Assembly: GCA_021155965.1 (NCBI GenBank)
Contig: JAJNBJ010000016.1
Location: 26,473-90,472 of the forward strand
DNA length: 64,000 bases
Reading direction: 5' to 3'
From: Flavipsychrobacter sp.
Lineage (GTDB): Bacteria > Bacteroidota > Bacteroidia > Chitinophagales > Chitinophagaceae
The position numbers and the translations under genes were made by a program. The notes below the pieces were generated by a model. It ran no database searches. It was given only the letters and a program-made list of their open reading frames with translations, and was not told where the DNA came from. Numbering within the stretch: the stretch's first letter is position 1; each line of letters opens with the position of its first letter. Shown here one piece after another: positions 54,780-63,908 of the stretch.

Positions 54780-56756
54780 ATGGCACTTAATTCAAAAATA
54801 CCTGCCGGTCAGTTAGACAAAAAGTGGACAGATTATAAATCCAAGTGTAAGCTGGTGAACCCTGCAAACAAACGGTCGCTGGAGATTATAGTGGTAGGCA
54901 CAGGTCTTGCCGGCGCTTCGGCGGCAGCATCGCTGGGCGAGATGGGCTATAAGGTGAAAGCTTTCTGCTTCCAGGATAGTCCCCGCCGTGCGCACTCTAT
55001 TGCCGCACAGGGCGGTATTAACGCAGCAAAAAATTACCAGAACGATGGCGACAGCACTTATCGTCTGTTCTACGATACGATTAAAGGTGGCGACTACCGC
55101 GCCCGCGAAGGCAACGTACACCGACTGGCTGAAGTGAGCGCCAACATTATAGACCAGTGTGTGGCACAAGGCGTACCCTTTGCACGCGAATACGGTGGCT
55201 TGTTAAGCAACCGTTCATTTGGTGGCACCCAAGTACAACGTACCTTCTACGCTGCCGGACAAACAGGCCAACAGTTGCTCATAGGTGCTTACCAGGGGTT
55301 GGAAAGACAGATAGCGCTCGGCACAGTAGAAATGTACTCCCGCCACGAGATGCTCGAAGTGGTGAAGATAGATGGCAGGGCTCGCGGCATCATAGCCCGC
55401 AACCTTGTTACTGGCGAATTAGAGCGCCATTTTGGACATGCAGTATTGCTGTGCACCGGTGGGTATGGCAACGTATTCTACCTCTCCACCAATGCCATGG
55501 GCAGTAATGTCACCGCAGCGTGGAAAGCACATAAACAAGGAGCATATTTTGGTAACCCTTGCTTCACACAGATACACCCAACCTGCATCCCGGTTAGCGG
55601 CGACCACCAGTCTAAGCTCACGCTGATGTCGGAATCGCTGCGTAACGACGGGCGTATATGGGTGCCTAAAAAACAAGGCGATAACCGCAAACCAACAGAA
55701 ATACTTGAAGAAGAGCGCGACTACTACCTTGAGCGCCGCTACCCTGCCTTCGGCAACCTGGTACCTCGTGACGTGGCAAGCCGCGCCGCCAAAGAGCGCT
55801 GCGATGCAGGCTTTGGCGTAGGTTCATCTAAAATGGCAGTTTACCTCGATTTCTCTTCGGCCATCATGCGCTACGGAAAAGTAGAGGCTCGCAAGCAAGG
55901 TAAAGAACATGCGAACGATACGGAAGTGCGTAAGTTGGGCATGGATGTGGTGAAAGAGAAATACGGCAACCTGTTCGACATGTATGCCAAGATAACCGGT
56001 GAGGATCCATATGTGGTTCCTATGCGCATCTACCCTGCCGTGCACTACACAATGGGTGGCCTTTGGGTTGATTATGAGTTGATGACCACAGTCCCCGGGC
56101 TCTACGCACTCGGCGAAGCCAACTTCAGCGACCATGGGGCAAACCGTCTGGGTGCATCTGCACTCATGCAGGGCCTTGCTGATGGTTACTTTGTAATACC
56201 ATACACACTCGGTAATAACCTAGCTGACGATATACGTACTAAAGCAATACCAACCGACCACCCCGCTTTCGTTCAGGCTGAGAAAGAAGTTTCAGACCGC
56301 ATCAACCGCCTCATGAACATTAAAGGCAACGAAAGCGTGGAAAGTTTCCACAAACGCCTTGGTAAAATAATGTGGGATAAATGCGGCATGGGCCGCAACG
56401 CAAAAGGATTAGCGGAAGCTATAACCGAGATACAGGCATTACGCAAGGAATTCTGGAGCAATGTGCGCATACCGGGCGAGATAAACGAATACAATCCCGA
56501 ATTGGATAAGGCAGGCCGCGTTGCCGATTTTATAGAACTGGGAGAACTGATGTGTATGGATGCCCTGCAGCGCAACGAAAGCTGCGGCGGCCACTTCCGC
56601 GAGGAATACCAGACCGAAGACGGCGAAGCACTGCGCGATGACGAAAAGTATATGTACGTAGCCGCATGGGAATATAAAGGCGAAAGCAATTTTGAGCTGC
56701 ACAAGGAGAGTCTGGATTATGAGGTGGTGCATCCAAGTGCGAGGAGTTATAAATAA
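54780..56756 (+). CDS. sdhA: Succinate dehydrogenase flavoprotein subunit
   Basis: 658 residues. FAD-binding [19 protein letters not shown], the covalent-FAD His in [20 protein letters not shown], active-site region [10 protein letters not shown] and the [21 protein letters not shown]-terminal motif. Oxidises succinate to fumarate. Followed, instead of directly by sdhB, by the ATPase gene after 8 nt. Confidence 0.97.
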   Translation: MALNSKIPAGQLDKKWTDYKSKCKLVNPANKRSLEIIVVGTGLAGASAAASLGEMGYKVKAFCFQDSPRRAHSIAAQGGINAAKNYQNDGDSTYRLFYDTIKGGDYRAREGNVHRLAEVSANIIDQCVAQGVPFAREYGGLLSNRSFGGTQVQRTFYAAGQTGQQLLIGAYQGLERQIALGTVEMYSRHEMLEVVKIDGRARGIIARNLVTGELERHFGHAVLLCTGGYGNVFYLSTNAMGSNVTAAWKAHKQGAYFGNPCFTQIHPTCIPVSGDHQSKLTLMSESLRNDGRIWVPKKQGDNRKPTEILEEERDYYLERRYPAFGNLVPRDVASRAAKERCDAGFGVGSSKMAVYLDFSSAIMRYGKVEARKQGKEHANDTEVRKLGMDVVKEKYGNLFDMYAKITGEDPYVVPMRIYPAVHYTMGGLWVDYELMTTVPGLYALGEANFSDHGANRLGASALMQGLADGYFVIPYTLGNNLADDIRTKAIPTDHPAFVQAEKEVSDRINRLMNIKGNESVESFHKRLGKIMWDKCGMGRNAKGLAEAITEIQALRKEFWSNVRIPGEINEYNPELDKAGRVADFIELGELMCMDALQRNESCGGHFREEYQTEDGEALRDDEKYMYVAAWEYKGESNFELHKESLDYEVVHPSARSYK

Positions 56757-56764
56757 TTAGACAA

Positions 56765-57985
56765 TTGGAGAAGGAAAAACTTATCATAAAGAATTTCGGG
56801 CCTATCAAAGAGGTTGATCTCGACCTCGGCAGGTTCACTATTCTTATTGGCGAGCAAGCTACGGGAAAAAGTACTGTAGCTAAGGTTTTGGCGGTGTGCA
56901 GGTATTTTTCCTATATAGTAGAAGATTACCCAGAACTACATCGGGATATTTTTATTAGAGGACTAAGAGCATGGGGATTAGATGGCTACACCAACTATGA
57001 TACCTATATTGCATATTACTGCAACCATTATGAATTTATTTATGAACGTTTCACATACAATACAGAAGGGTCTAACGATGGAGGAGAAACTATCCAAAAA
57101 TACGAGGTAAGCGACTTTTCAATTAGGCTAATCCCAAAATCAGAAAATTTCATAAAGCTTCTTCAAGAGTTAGAAAAATTAAAACCCAAGAAAGAACCTA
57201 ATCCTCTTGACTTCGATTATGCTTGGACTATTCCAACTAGCTTTTATCTAAATGATGTAAAAAATGTATTAGATAATCCTTTTTATCTTCCTACAGAAAG
57301 AGGCTTACAATCCATTTTTTCTTTAGGTCAAGGAAGCCTTCCTAATCTTGAAAGTTTTCTATATAACTATTTTTCAAAAGTAGATGTAGCATATAGTGAG
57401 TTTAGTGTTGAAACCGAAGTTGAACCATTGGACATATTGTACATAAACAATAACGGGAAACGGTTGGTGAAAAAGAAAAAAGAAAGTGATTTTCATTTAT
57501 TGAAAAATGCAGCTAGTGGCTATCAGTCTACAATACCAATAGTTTTAGTAATGAAATACCAGAGTTATATCAGAAAAAGAAAGAAAACGTTTATTATTGA
57601 AGAACCAGAATTAAATCTTTTTCCTGAAGCTCAATACAAATTGATGGAGTTTCTGGTAGACATGATGGTAAATCATGAAAACAAAATGTTCATAACAACC
57701 CATAGCCCTTATACACTTACATCCCTTAATAATTTGATGTATGCGTACCAAGTAGGTCAAACACATCCAGATAAAGTCTCAAAAGAAATTGATAAAACAT
57801 ATTGGTTAAACCCCGATGATGTGTCGGCCTACATGCTAAAATCGGATGGTTCTTATGAAGATATTTTTGACAGGGACGAAAGCTTGATAAAGGCAGAAAA
57901 AATCGATGAAGTTAGCAAACACATCAACAAGAAATTTAATGCTATTATGGACATTGAACTCGGAGTAGATGAAAGCACTAAATGA
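56765..57985 (+). CDS. OLD/ABC-type ATPase inserted in sdh operon
   Basis: 406 residues from TTG 56765, no better start nearby. Walker A GEQATGKST (29-37), a PxxR-type FYLPTERG (173-180), signature ASGYQS (250-255), Walker B FIIEEPELNLFPE (276-288) and H-switch TTHS (311-314). There is no TOPRIM domain, so it is not a complete OLD nuclease. The gene is visibly AT-rich: bases 57121-57180 have 16 G+C in 60, against 32 in 60 for 55441-55500 of sdhA. It starts 8 nt after sdhA and overlaps the next gene by 17 nt. Such ATPase plus small nuclease-like pairs recall defence modules, but it matches no described system that I can name. Role open. Confidence 0.85.
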   Translation: MEKEKLIIKNFGPIKEVDLDLGRFTILIGEQATGKSTVAKVLAVCRYFSYIVEDYPELHRDIFIRGLRAWGLDGYTNYDTYIAYYCNHYEFIYERFTYNTEGSNDGGETIQKYEVSDFSIRLIPKSENFIKLLQELEKLKPKKEPNPLDFDYAWTIPTSFYLNDVKNVLDNPFYLPTERGLQSIFSLGQGSLPNLESFLYNYFSKVDVAYSEFSVETEVEPLDILYINNNGKRLVKKKKESDFHLLKNAASGYQSTIPIVLVMKYQSYIRKRKKTFIIEEPELNLFPEAQYKLMEFLVDMMVNHENKMFITTHSPYTLTSLNNLMYAYQVGQTHPDKVSKEIDKTYWLNPDDVSAYMLKSDGSYEDIFDRDESLIKAEKIDEVSKHINKKFNAIMDIELGVDESTK

Positions 57986-58439
57986 GTGTGTTGATAACGA
58001 AAGTGGTAATAAAATCATTTTTTCAAAGAAGGAAAAAGGAAAAACTTTTGCTTTGAAGCTTAACTCAAATGAAACTTTTGCTTGTGAAGTAATTGATGTT
58101 GATAAATGTGTATTTAAGGACGTTGAGATAAGAAGGAGCGATTGGCTTTTCTTAGTGCCGAATAAAGACAAAGTAACAAATAGAGCTAAAGCATTTTTTA
58201 TAGAGTTAAAGGGAAACAATATTGACGAGGCCAGTGAGCAATTGTATAATGCAATTGATAGAATGAAAGGACAAATTCACAATTTTGATATTGAAGCACG
58301 AGTAGTTTCACCACGCGGGCCACAACCTGCAATTCAAAATAGTGGCTACTACAAAAAAGTAAGAAAGATTATTAAGAAGGATATTGAATTTTGTAAAGTA
58401 CATAAAGGCAATAATTTTACTCACATAGAGAATATTTAA
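57969..58439 (+). CDS. Small PD-(D/E)xK-like partner of the ATPase
   Basis: 156 residues. Asp58 in RRSDWLFLV, then IELKG with E79 and K81 about 20 residues later, and Q91 in [10 protein letters not shown] give the D-x20-ExK-x9-Q arrangement of PD-(D/E)xK nucleases. Flanking basic regions ([18 protein letters not shown]) fit nucleic-acid binding. ATG 57969 overlaps the ATPase end by 17 nt, so the pair is translationally coupled. sdhB begins 4 nt after its stop. Nuclease activity is inferred from motif spacing only. Confidence 0.7.
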   Translation: MKALNECVDNESGNKIIFSKKEKGKTFALKLNSNETFACEVIDVDKCVFKDVEIRRSDWLFLVPNKDKVTNRAKAFFIELKGNNIDEASEQLYNAIDRMKGQIHNFDIEARVVSPRGPQPAIQNSGYYKKVRKIIKKDIEFCKVHKGNNFTHIENI

Positions 58440-58443
58440 GGCA

Positions 58444-59214
58444 ATGGAACATTACGGCATGAATCTCACCCTTAAGGTGTGGAGACAGAAAAACAACAAA
58501 GCAAAAGGCGCTTTTGAAACCTTCCCGGTGAAGAACATTTCTTCGGAAATGTCTTTCCTTGAGATGTTTGATGTGCTTAATGAGCAGCTTGTGGCTGAGG
58601 GCAAAGAGCCTATCGCTTTCGACCACGACTGCCGCGAGGGTATCTGTGGTATGTGCAGCATGTACATCAACGGCCGTGCACATGGCCCGTGGCATGAGAC
58701 CACTACCTGCCAGCTCCATATGCGCGAGTATAAAGATGGCGATACCATTGTGGTGGAGCCATGGCGCGCCAATGCCTTCCCGGTAATTAAAGACCTGGTG
58801 GTGGACCGCACCTCGTTCGACCGCATCATTGCTGCCGGTGGCTATATCTCAGTTAACACAGGTAATGCGGTTGATGCCAATGCACTGCCCATAGAAAAAC
58901 AAAAAGCTGACGAAGCTTTTGCTGCAGCTACCTGTATAGGTTGCGGTGCCTGTGTGGCAGCTTGTCCTAATACATCAGCTATGCTGTTTGTCTCTGCCAA
59001 GGTTTCCCACCTGGCATTATTGCCACAGGGCGAACCGGAACGTAAAGTACGTGCTGTGAACATGGTAAAACAAATGGACCACGAAGGTTTTGGCAGTTGC
59101 ACCAACATAGGTGCTTGCGAGGCTGAATGCCCTAAGGGTATCTCTCTTGAGAACATTGCCCGCCTCAACCGCGAGTATATCGGTGCTGTTTTTTCTGGCA
59201 GCAAAGAAGGATAA
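58444..59214 (+). CDS. sdhB: Succinate dehydrogenase iron-sulfur subunit
   Basis: 256 residues. [20 protein letters not shown] and TTCQL ligate the [2Fe-2S] cluster; [12 protein letters not shown] and [12 protein letters not shown] bind the [4Fe-4S] and [3Fe-4S] clusters. Transfers electrons from SdhA to SdhC. It is separated from sdhA by the ATPase/PD-(D/E)xK pair; a terminator follows at 59241. Confidence 0.96.
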   Translation: MEHYGMNLTLKVWRQKNNKAKGAFETFPVKNISSEMSFLEMFDVLNEQLVAEGKEPIAFDHDCREGICGMCSMYINGRAHGPWHETTTCQLHMREYKDGDTIVVEPWRANAFPVIKDLVVDRTSFDRIIAAGGYISVNTGNAVDANALPIEKQKADEAFAAATCIGCGACVAACPNTSAMLFVSAKVSHLALLPQGEPERKVRAVNMVKQMDHEGFGSCTNIGACEAECPKGISLENIARLNREYIGAVFSGSKEG

Positions 59215-59240
59215 ACCCCACATTTATAACATTTTATTGT

Positions 59241-59267
59241 AAAGGCTGCCTGATATAGGCAGCCTTT
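59241..59267 (+). terminator. Terminator of the sdh operon
   Basis: AAAGGCTGCCT (59241-59251) and AGGCAGCCTTT (59257-59267), a perfect 11-bp stem with a 5-nt loop, 26 nt after sdhB. Confidence 0.85.
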
Positions 59268-59281
59268 CTTTATTTTGCATC

Positions 59282-60472
59282 ATGCTTAGGAAATTGCTGT
59301 TCTTATTTTTTGCCATTATCGGCTATGGTTCGCTATTCGCGCAAGATACTGCAAGCATCAGCGCTCCCCCACCTTCCGATACCAGCCACTTGCGTATCAG
59401 TCTCCTAACCTGCGGCCCGGGTCATAATGAAATATGGGAAGTTTTCGGGCACACAGCTATCCGGGTTATAGATTCCGCTCAGCATCTTGATCTCGTTTAT
59501 GGCTACGGTACTTTTGAGTTTGGAGAGGGATTCGAATTAAAATTCATGCGCGGCAAACTGCTCTATTATATATCTGTAGCCGAGTTTGAAGGCTTCATGC
59601 CCGAATATGTGATCGCCAAACGCAGCGTTGAGGAACAGGAGCTCTCTTTAGAAGGGCCACAGAAACAGGCTATGTACGAATTCCTCAACTGGAATGCCCG
59701 GCCCGAGAACATGTACTATAAATACGATTTCTTTTTCGACAATTGTGCCACCCGCCTTCGTGACGTATTCCCTAAGTCTTTTGGCAACAGGTTCACCTTT
59801 GGCAGGGCAATACCGGAAGATTCAAAGCTCACCTTCCGCGACATCATGAACCAATACTTCTACCGCGACCACTGGACTAGGTTGGGATGCAACCTCTTGC
59901 TGGGCAGCCGTATTGATAAAATAATGAGCAATACCGATATTATGTTCCTGCCCGATTACCTGCGCGATGGAGTTGCAGGGGCTAAGATCGAGGGTAAGAA
60001 TATTGCTACCCCACCCCAACTGCTCCTTGCCGGTGGCCCTGCTTTGCCAACCGGCATCAACCAACCTTTTATAGTAACCTGCATAGTTGCCCTGCTCACT
60101 ATCCTGGGGCTATCTATTCACAACTTGCGGTTGTTGGGTAAAATAATGAGTGGCTTGTTGCTCATTGTCACAGGCATCCTGGGCGTTATCATACTCATTA
60201 TGTGGTTCGCCACCGACCACCAGGGCTGCAGCGATAATTTTAACCTGCTCTGGTGCCTGCCCACCAATCTTATTATCGTTTTTACAAAAGCAAGGGGTAA
60301 AGCTAAATATGCTATAATTGCCATAATGTTCCTGTTTATTTTCTTAATTTTACATATAATAAAAGTGCAAGGCTTGGCGCTGCTTGAACTCGCTCCGTTA
60401 TTCCTGGCACTACTGTTTGCTTATGGCATGATTTATAGAAGCAATAAAACCCCGAAACAAAGCAATGCCTGA
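59282..60472 (+). CDS. DUF4105 membrane protein
   Basis: 396 residues: signal peptide (MLRKLLFLFFAIIGYGSLFA), a periplasmic DUF4105 domain (about 35-190) with LLTCGPGHNEIWEVFGHTAIRV and FDNCATRLRDVF, a linker to about 260, then several transmembrane helices. DUF4105 domains are related to Lnb-type periplasmic proteins; function unproven. The downstream hydrolase overlaps by 8 nt. Confidence 0.85.
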   Translation: MLRKLLFLFFAIIGYGSLFAQDTASISAPPPSDTSHLRISLLTCGPGHNEIWEVFGHTAIRVIDSAQHLDLVYGYGTFEFGEGFELKFMRGKLLYYISVAEFEGFMPEYVIAKRSVEEQELSLEGPQKQAMYEFLNWNARPENMYYKYDFFFDNCATRLRDVFPKSFGNRFTFGRAIPEDSKLTFRDIMNQYFYRDHWTRLGCNLLLGSRIDKIMSNTDIMFLPDYLRDGVAGAKIEGKNIATPPQLLLAGGPALPTGINQPFIVTCIVALLTILGLSIHNLRLLGKIMSGLLLIVTGILGVIILIMWFATDHQGCSDNFNLLWCLPTNLIIVFTKARGKAKYAIIAIMFLFIFLILHIIKVQGLALLELAPLFLALLFAYGMIYRSNKTPKQSNA

Positions 60473-61277
60473 AATAAGCACATCCGTATCATCTGTTGTT
60501 TTCTACCGTAAAATGGGCAGCGGCCCTGTCCTCATATTATTGCACGGCTTCCCGGAAAGCAGCAACGTTTGGCGAAATGTCTGGTATGACCTTGCCAAAG
60601 ATTTTACCCTTATCATTCCCGATTTCCCTGGTAGCGGCGATAGTGTCCTTGAAAAAGATACAACTATCGTCCAAATGGCCGACTGTGTTGCAGAAATTAT
60701 GACACACGAAAAAGTCGATAAAGCTGTTGTGGCAGGCCACTCAATGGGCGGTTACATAGCGCTGGCGTTTGCAGCAAAATATCCCGGCAAAACGTTAGGC
60801 ATATCTATGGTGCATTCCACCGCCGCTGCCGATGATGAAGAAAAAGCCAAAAACAGGTTAAAAACCATAGAACTTATACGAAACGGGGGTAAAAATGCGT
60901 TTGTAAGGCAAATGGTCGCCAACCTTTTCTCACCCACCTTTAAAGAGGCGAACCCTGAAATTGTAAAGGAGCAGATAAATTTGACGCTGGAGGTCGCAGA
61001 TGAGAGCATTATTAACTACACACAGGCTATGATTGCCCGGGATGACCAAAGGTTTTGGTTAAAAAATACGTCTATACCTGTGCAATGGATAGCCGGCATG
61101 GATGATAATGTTATATCATATAAAAAAATATTAGAACAAAGTGTTGAGTCTGGTATTAATTTTGTAACTTTTTATAATAATTGCGGGCATATGAGTATGC
61201 TTGAGGCACCTGAAAAACTTGTGAATGACCTGAAAGAATTTGTGGTGTATAGTTATGAGCATCAGTTAACCCTATGA
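60465..61277 (+). CDS. Alpha/beta hydrolase
   Basis: 270 residues: LILLHGFPESS, nucleophile elbow AGHSMGGYIA, catalytic Asp in AGMDDNVIS and His in CGHMSMLEAPE. Full triad. Similar to the smaller hydrolase at 34054 but not in the same context. It overlaps DUF4105 by 8 nt and the next gene by 4 nt (ATGA). Confidence 0.9.
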   Translation: MPEISTSVSSVVFYRKMGSGPVLILLHGFPESSNVWRNVWYDLAKDFTLIIPDFPGSGDSVLEKDTTIVQMADCVAEIMTHEKVDKAVVAGHSMGGYIALAFAAKYPGKTLGISMVHSTAAADDEEKAKNRLKTIELIRNGGKNAFVRQMVANLFSPTFKEANPEIVKEQINLTLEVADESIINYTQAMIARDDQRFWLKNTSIPVQWIAGMDDNVISYKKILEQSVESGINFVTFYNNCGHMSMLEAPEKLVNDLKEFVVYSYEHQLTL

Positions 61278-63208
61278 CAAAAAAGTTTCTTGCCATATTA
61301 ATCTTGTTGTCGCTTTGCATGCACAAAGCGGAAGCCTCCCATATTGTTGGCGGCGAGATAACTTATAAATATATCGGAGACAGTATTGTTTCAATTTCGC
61401 CACTCAGAATATGGCCTAAATACCAGGTCAGCCTCACGATTTATGAAGATTGCCAGAATGGCCAGCCTGAAGCCATTGCACAGGATAACCCAGCATTCTT
61501 TGGGGTGTATGAAGCTGCAATACCATTTAAATTCCTCAGGGCCGATTCTGTTGATTATGCAAGCTCTGTAGCTGTGCCTACAAATTTCAGCAACGCCTGT
61601 GTCAGCAATATCCCGCCTACATGCCTCACAAAAAAAACATTTATTATTAATTACGCCTTGCCGCCAAATGCATCAGGCTACATTATCGATTATGCCCGTT
61701 GCTGCAGGAATGCCACCGTCAATAATATTTTAAAAGCCGGTAATACAGGCTCGCTGTACTTTTGTTATATCCCTCCCTACCCTATGCGCAATTCCAGCGT
61801 AGTATTCAAGAACTATCCTCCGCAGATCATTTGCCTGAACAACCCATTGTACTACGACCATTCAGCTATTGATCCCGATGGGGATTCCCTGAGTTATGGT
61901 TTCACGCAAGGGCTTGTAGGCGCACATGAGACAGATATTAAACCCTTTCCCCCGGATATGCCCCCGTTCGATACGGTTATATATCAGCCCGGCTATAGCT
62001 CTCAGCACCCTATGCCTGGTTTTCCCCAAATACAAATTGATCCGCGAACGGGTGTTATCTCTGGCACACCCAACACTATCGGGCGCTTCCTGGTTACTGT
62101 TTATTGTAATGAATACCGCGATGGGATACTGATCAACACCGTTATCAGGGAGTTCCAGTTTGTAGTTACCAGTTGCACTAAGGTAGTGATAGCCGACATC
62201 CCGCAATTCTCCACAGACCCCAACACATACATCGTTAACTGTGAGGATTTTGGCGTGCACTTTGTAAATAAAAGCCAGGGCGGTTTTTCGTACCATTGGG
62301 ATTTTGGCCTCCTGGGTAACGCCGATTCGGCTACGGCATTTGAACCTGATTTTATCTATCCGGATACCGGCACTTTTGCAGTGAAGCTGGTTGTTAATCC
62401 CCGGTCCACATGCCCCGACAGTATTACACGCCTTGTAAAAATATATCCTAAATTCCATGCTGCATTTACCGATAGCGGCAATTTCTGTCCCGGGGCACCC
62501 ATCAAATTCACTGATCTTTCCAGTGCTACTATTAAGCCTATCACCTACTGGAAATGGTTGTTCAGCGATGGGGACAGCTCTTTTGTACAGAACCCCGAAC
62601 ATACTTTCCCTGCAGGTGGCATATACAATGTGATACTGATATCGAAGAATGTTAAGAATTGTGCAGACACGGCCATGCACCAGGTGTTCATTAACAATTT
62701 TATCCCCTTTGCAGGAAGTGACACCTTTATTGTAAAAGACGAACGGATACAGTTCCAGGCAACCGGTGGCACACAATATCTGTGGTCCCCCCCCACTTAT
62801 TTAAGCGATACTAATACATTTAACCCGGTGGGCTACTTCCCTGATACCGGGCGTTTTACTTATTATTTGCATGTGAGAAGCCCCTATGGCTGCGAGGGGT
62901 ATGATACCATAACGGTAACAGTAGTGAACCAGGCAGCATTTTTTGTGCCTAACGCTTTCACCCCCAATGGCGATGGGATGAATGATATTTTCAGGCCATA
63001 TACTATTGGCTATAAGAGCCTCACGTACTTCAGGATATATAACCGCTGGGGCGAGGAGATCTACAACACCAGCAACCTGGAAGTGGGCTGGAATGGTACT
63101 TACAACAAGAAGCAGTGTGACATAGGCACCTACTATTGGCACATAAGCTATACTGACCGTTTTGGCAATGCCGGATACATGAAAGGCGATGTACACTTAC
63201 TGAGATAA
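61274..63208 (+). CDS. Gliding motility-type PKD protein with CHU C-terminal domain
   Basis: 644 residues. Signal peptide (MTKKFLAILILLSLCMHKAEA), an Ig-like region, a PKD domain around YHWDFGLLGNADS, another around DGDSSFVQNPEHTF, and a gliding-motility/CHU C-terminal domain (FVPNAFTPNGDGMNDIFRP ... DIGTYYWHI) for surface display through T9SS. Likely a cell-surface structural or adhesive protein. Cotranscribed with the hydrolase. Confidence 0.9.
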   Translation: MTKKFLAILILLSLCMHKAEASHIVGGEITYKYIGDSIVSISPLRIWPKYQVSLTIYEDCQNGQPEAIAQDNPAFFGVYEAAIPFKFLRADSVDYASSVAVPTNFSNACVSNIPPTCLTKKTFIINYALPPNASGYIIDYARCCRNATVNNILKAGNTGSLYFCYIPPYPMRNSSVVFKNYPPQIICLNNPLYYDHSAIDPDGDSLSYGFTQGLVGAHETDIKPFPPDMPPFDTVIYQPGYSSQHPMPGFPQIQIDPRTGVISGTPNTIGRFLVTVYCNEYRDGILINTVIREFQFVVTSCTKVVIADIPQFSTDPNTYIVNCEDFGVHFVNKSQGGFSYHWDFGLLGNADSATAFEPDFIYPDTGTFAVKLVVNPRSTCPDSITRLVKIYPKFHAAFTDSGNFCPGAPIKFTDLSSATIKPITYWKWLFSDGDSSFVQNPEHTFPAGGIYNVILISKNVKNCADTAMHQVFINNFIPFAGSDTFIVKDERIQFQATGGTQYLWSPPTYLSDTNTFNPVGYFPDTGRFTYYLHVRSPYGCEGYDTITVTVVNQAAFFVPNAFTPNGDGMNDIFRPYTIGYKSLTYFRIYNRWGEEIYNTSNLEVGWNGTYNKKQCDIGTYYWHISYTDRFGNAGYMKGDVHLLR

Positions 63209-63292
63209 TGTTGCTCACTTTCTCTTTTATTCATATATCCTGCGCGGCAGAGCAATTACAACAAAATATTTGCGCATTACTGCAAGAAAAAT

Positions 63293-63322
63293 TTTGCCAA
63301 AACGATAAACTGTTTATTTTTG
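63293..63322 (+). promoter_or_regulatory. Promoter of tRNA-Asn
   Basis: TTTG (63293-63296), 18 nt, TATTTTTG (63315-63322); predicted start near 63329, nine bases before the mature tRNA. Confidence 0.65.
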
Positions 63323-63337
63323 CAGTCCCAAAAACAA

Positions 63338-63411
63338 TCCTCCTTAGCTCAGTTGGTTAGAGCACATGACTGTTAATCATGGGGTCCCCCGTTCAAGTCG
63401 GGGAGGGGGAG
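63338..63411 (+). tRNA. tRNA-Asn (anticodon GTT)
   Basis: Acceptor TCCTCCT pairs with AGGGGGA, discriminator G at 63411; D arm GCTCAGTTGGTTAGAGC; anticodon stem CATGA/TCATG around loop CTGTTAA with GTT at 63372-63374; T arm CCCCG/CGGGG. 74 nt, no encoded CCA. Confidence 0.95.
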
Positions 63412-63450
63412 CTGAAGGTGAGTGCGAGTGTGGAGTGCGAGAGCGAATTG

Positions 63451-63479
63451 AAAGCTGCAACGAAAGTTGCGGCTTTTTT
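63451..63479 (+). terminator. Terminator downstream of tRNA-Asn
   Basis: AAAGCTGCAAC (63451-63461), loop GAAA, GTTGCGGCTTT (63466-63476) then a T-run. One G-U pair in the stem. Confidence 0.75.
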
Positions 63480-63597
63480 GTTGCTGGAGCTCCAGAGGAC
63501 CGTTTTGCACCCCGCATATTCAGTCGGGCAAGTATTTTTTTGGGGAGCTCTATTTTCATGTAAGTCGTTGTTTTTCATAGTATCCAGATATTTTTAT

Positions 63598-63636
63598 TTG
63601 CGCACTTTTTGCGCATTTCTTGCGCACTTTTGCGCA
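63598..63636 (+). repeat. Four phased TTGCGCA repeats
   Basis: TTGCGCA occurs four times within about 39 bp with roughly 10-11 nt spacing, one helical turn. This arrangement suggests a protein-binding array on one face of the DNA. No nearby gene to regulate except the tRNA upstream. Confidence 0.55.
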
Positions 63637-63839
63637 TCAACTTCGCAGTTTGAATCGTAAGTCAGATGCCGGGGTGCCCTCCTTCGCTACCTCCTTCGCT
63701 GAAAAAGCTACGGCAGTTTATAAAAAAGCTATAGCGGGTAAAAAAGGTATAAAAATGAAAAAGGCCCGTTTTGCGGTTAATAATTTTTTTCGAGGCCTTT
63801 GAAATGCGCTGTGGGCTTGCTTATGTGCTTTTATTTTCA

Positions 63840-63908
63840 GGTATAAAGGGGTATAAAAGGGTATATTTATACCCCCTAAAGGTATAATTATACCCCGTTT
63901 TGGTATAT
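63840..63908. repeat. Palindromic GGTATA array, copy B
   Basis: Same opening as copy A (GGTATAAAGGGG, then TATAAAAGGGTATA) and similar alternation of GGTATAA and TTATACC, ending GGTATATG. The 20 bases before it also match copy A. The flanks after the array differ, so the element has moved or been copied to a new context. Confidence 0.75.

Noticed and set aside
56765..58439. PARIS or Gabija defence system
   Set aside because: The ATPase lacks a TOPRIM domain and no separate TOPRIM or UvrD-type gene is present; the small partner does not resemble AriB or GajB.
63366..63660. ORFs overlapping or following tRNA-Asn
   Set aside because: They cover the tRNA and terminator, have no signal or motif and Arg/Ser-rich composition.
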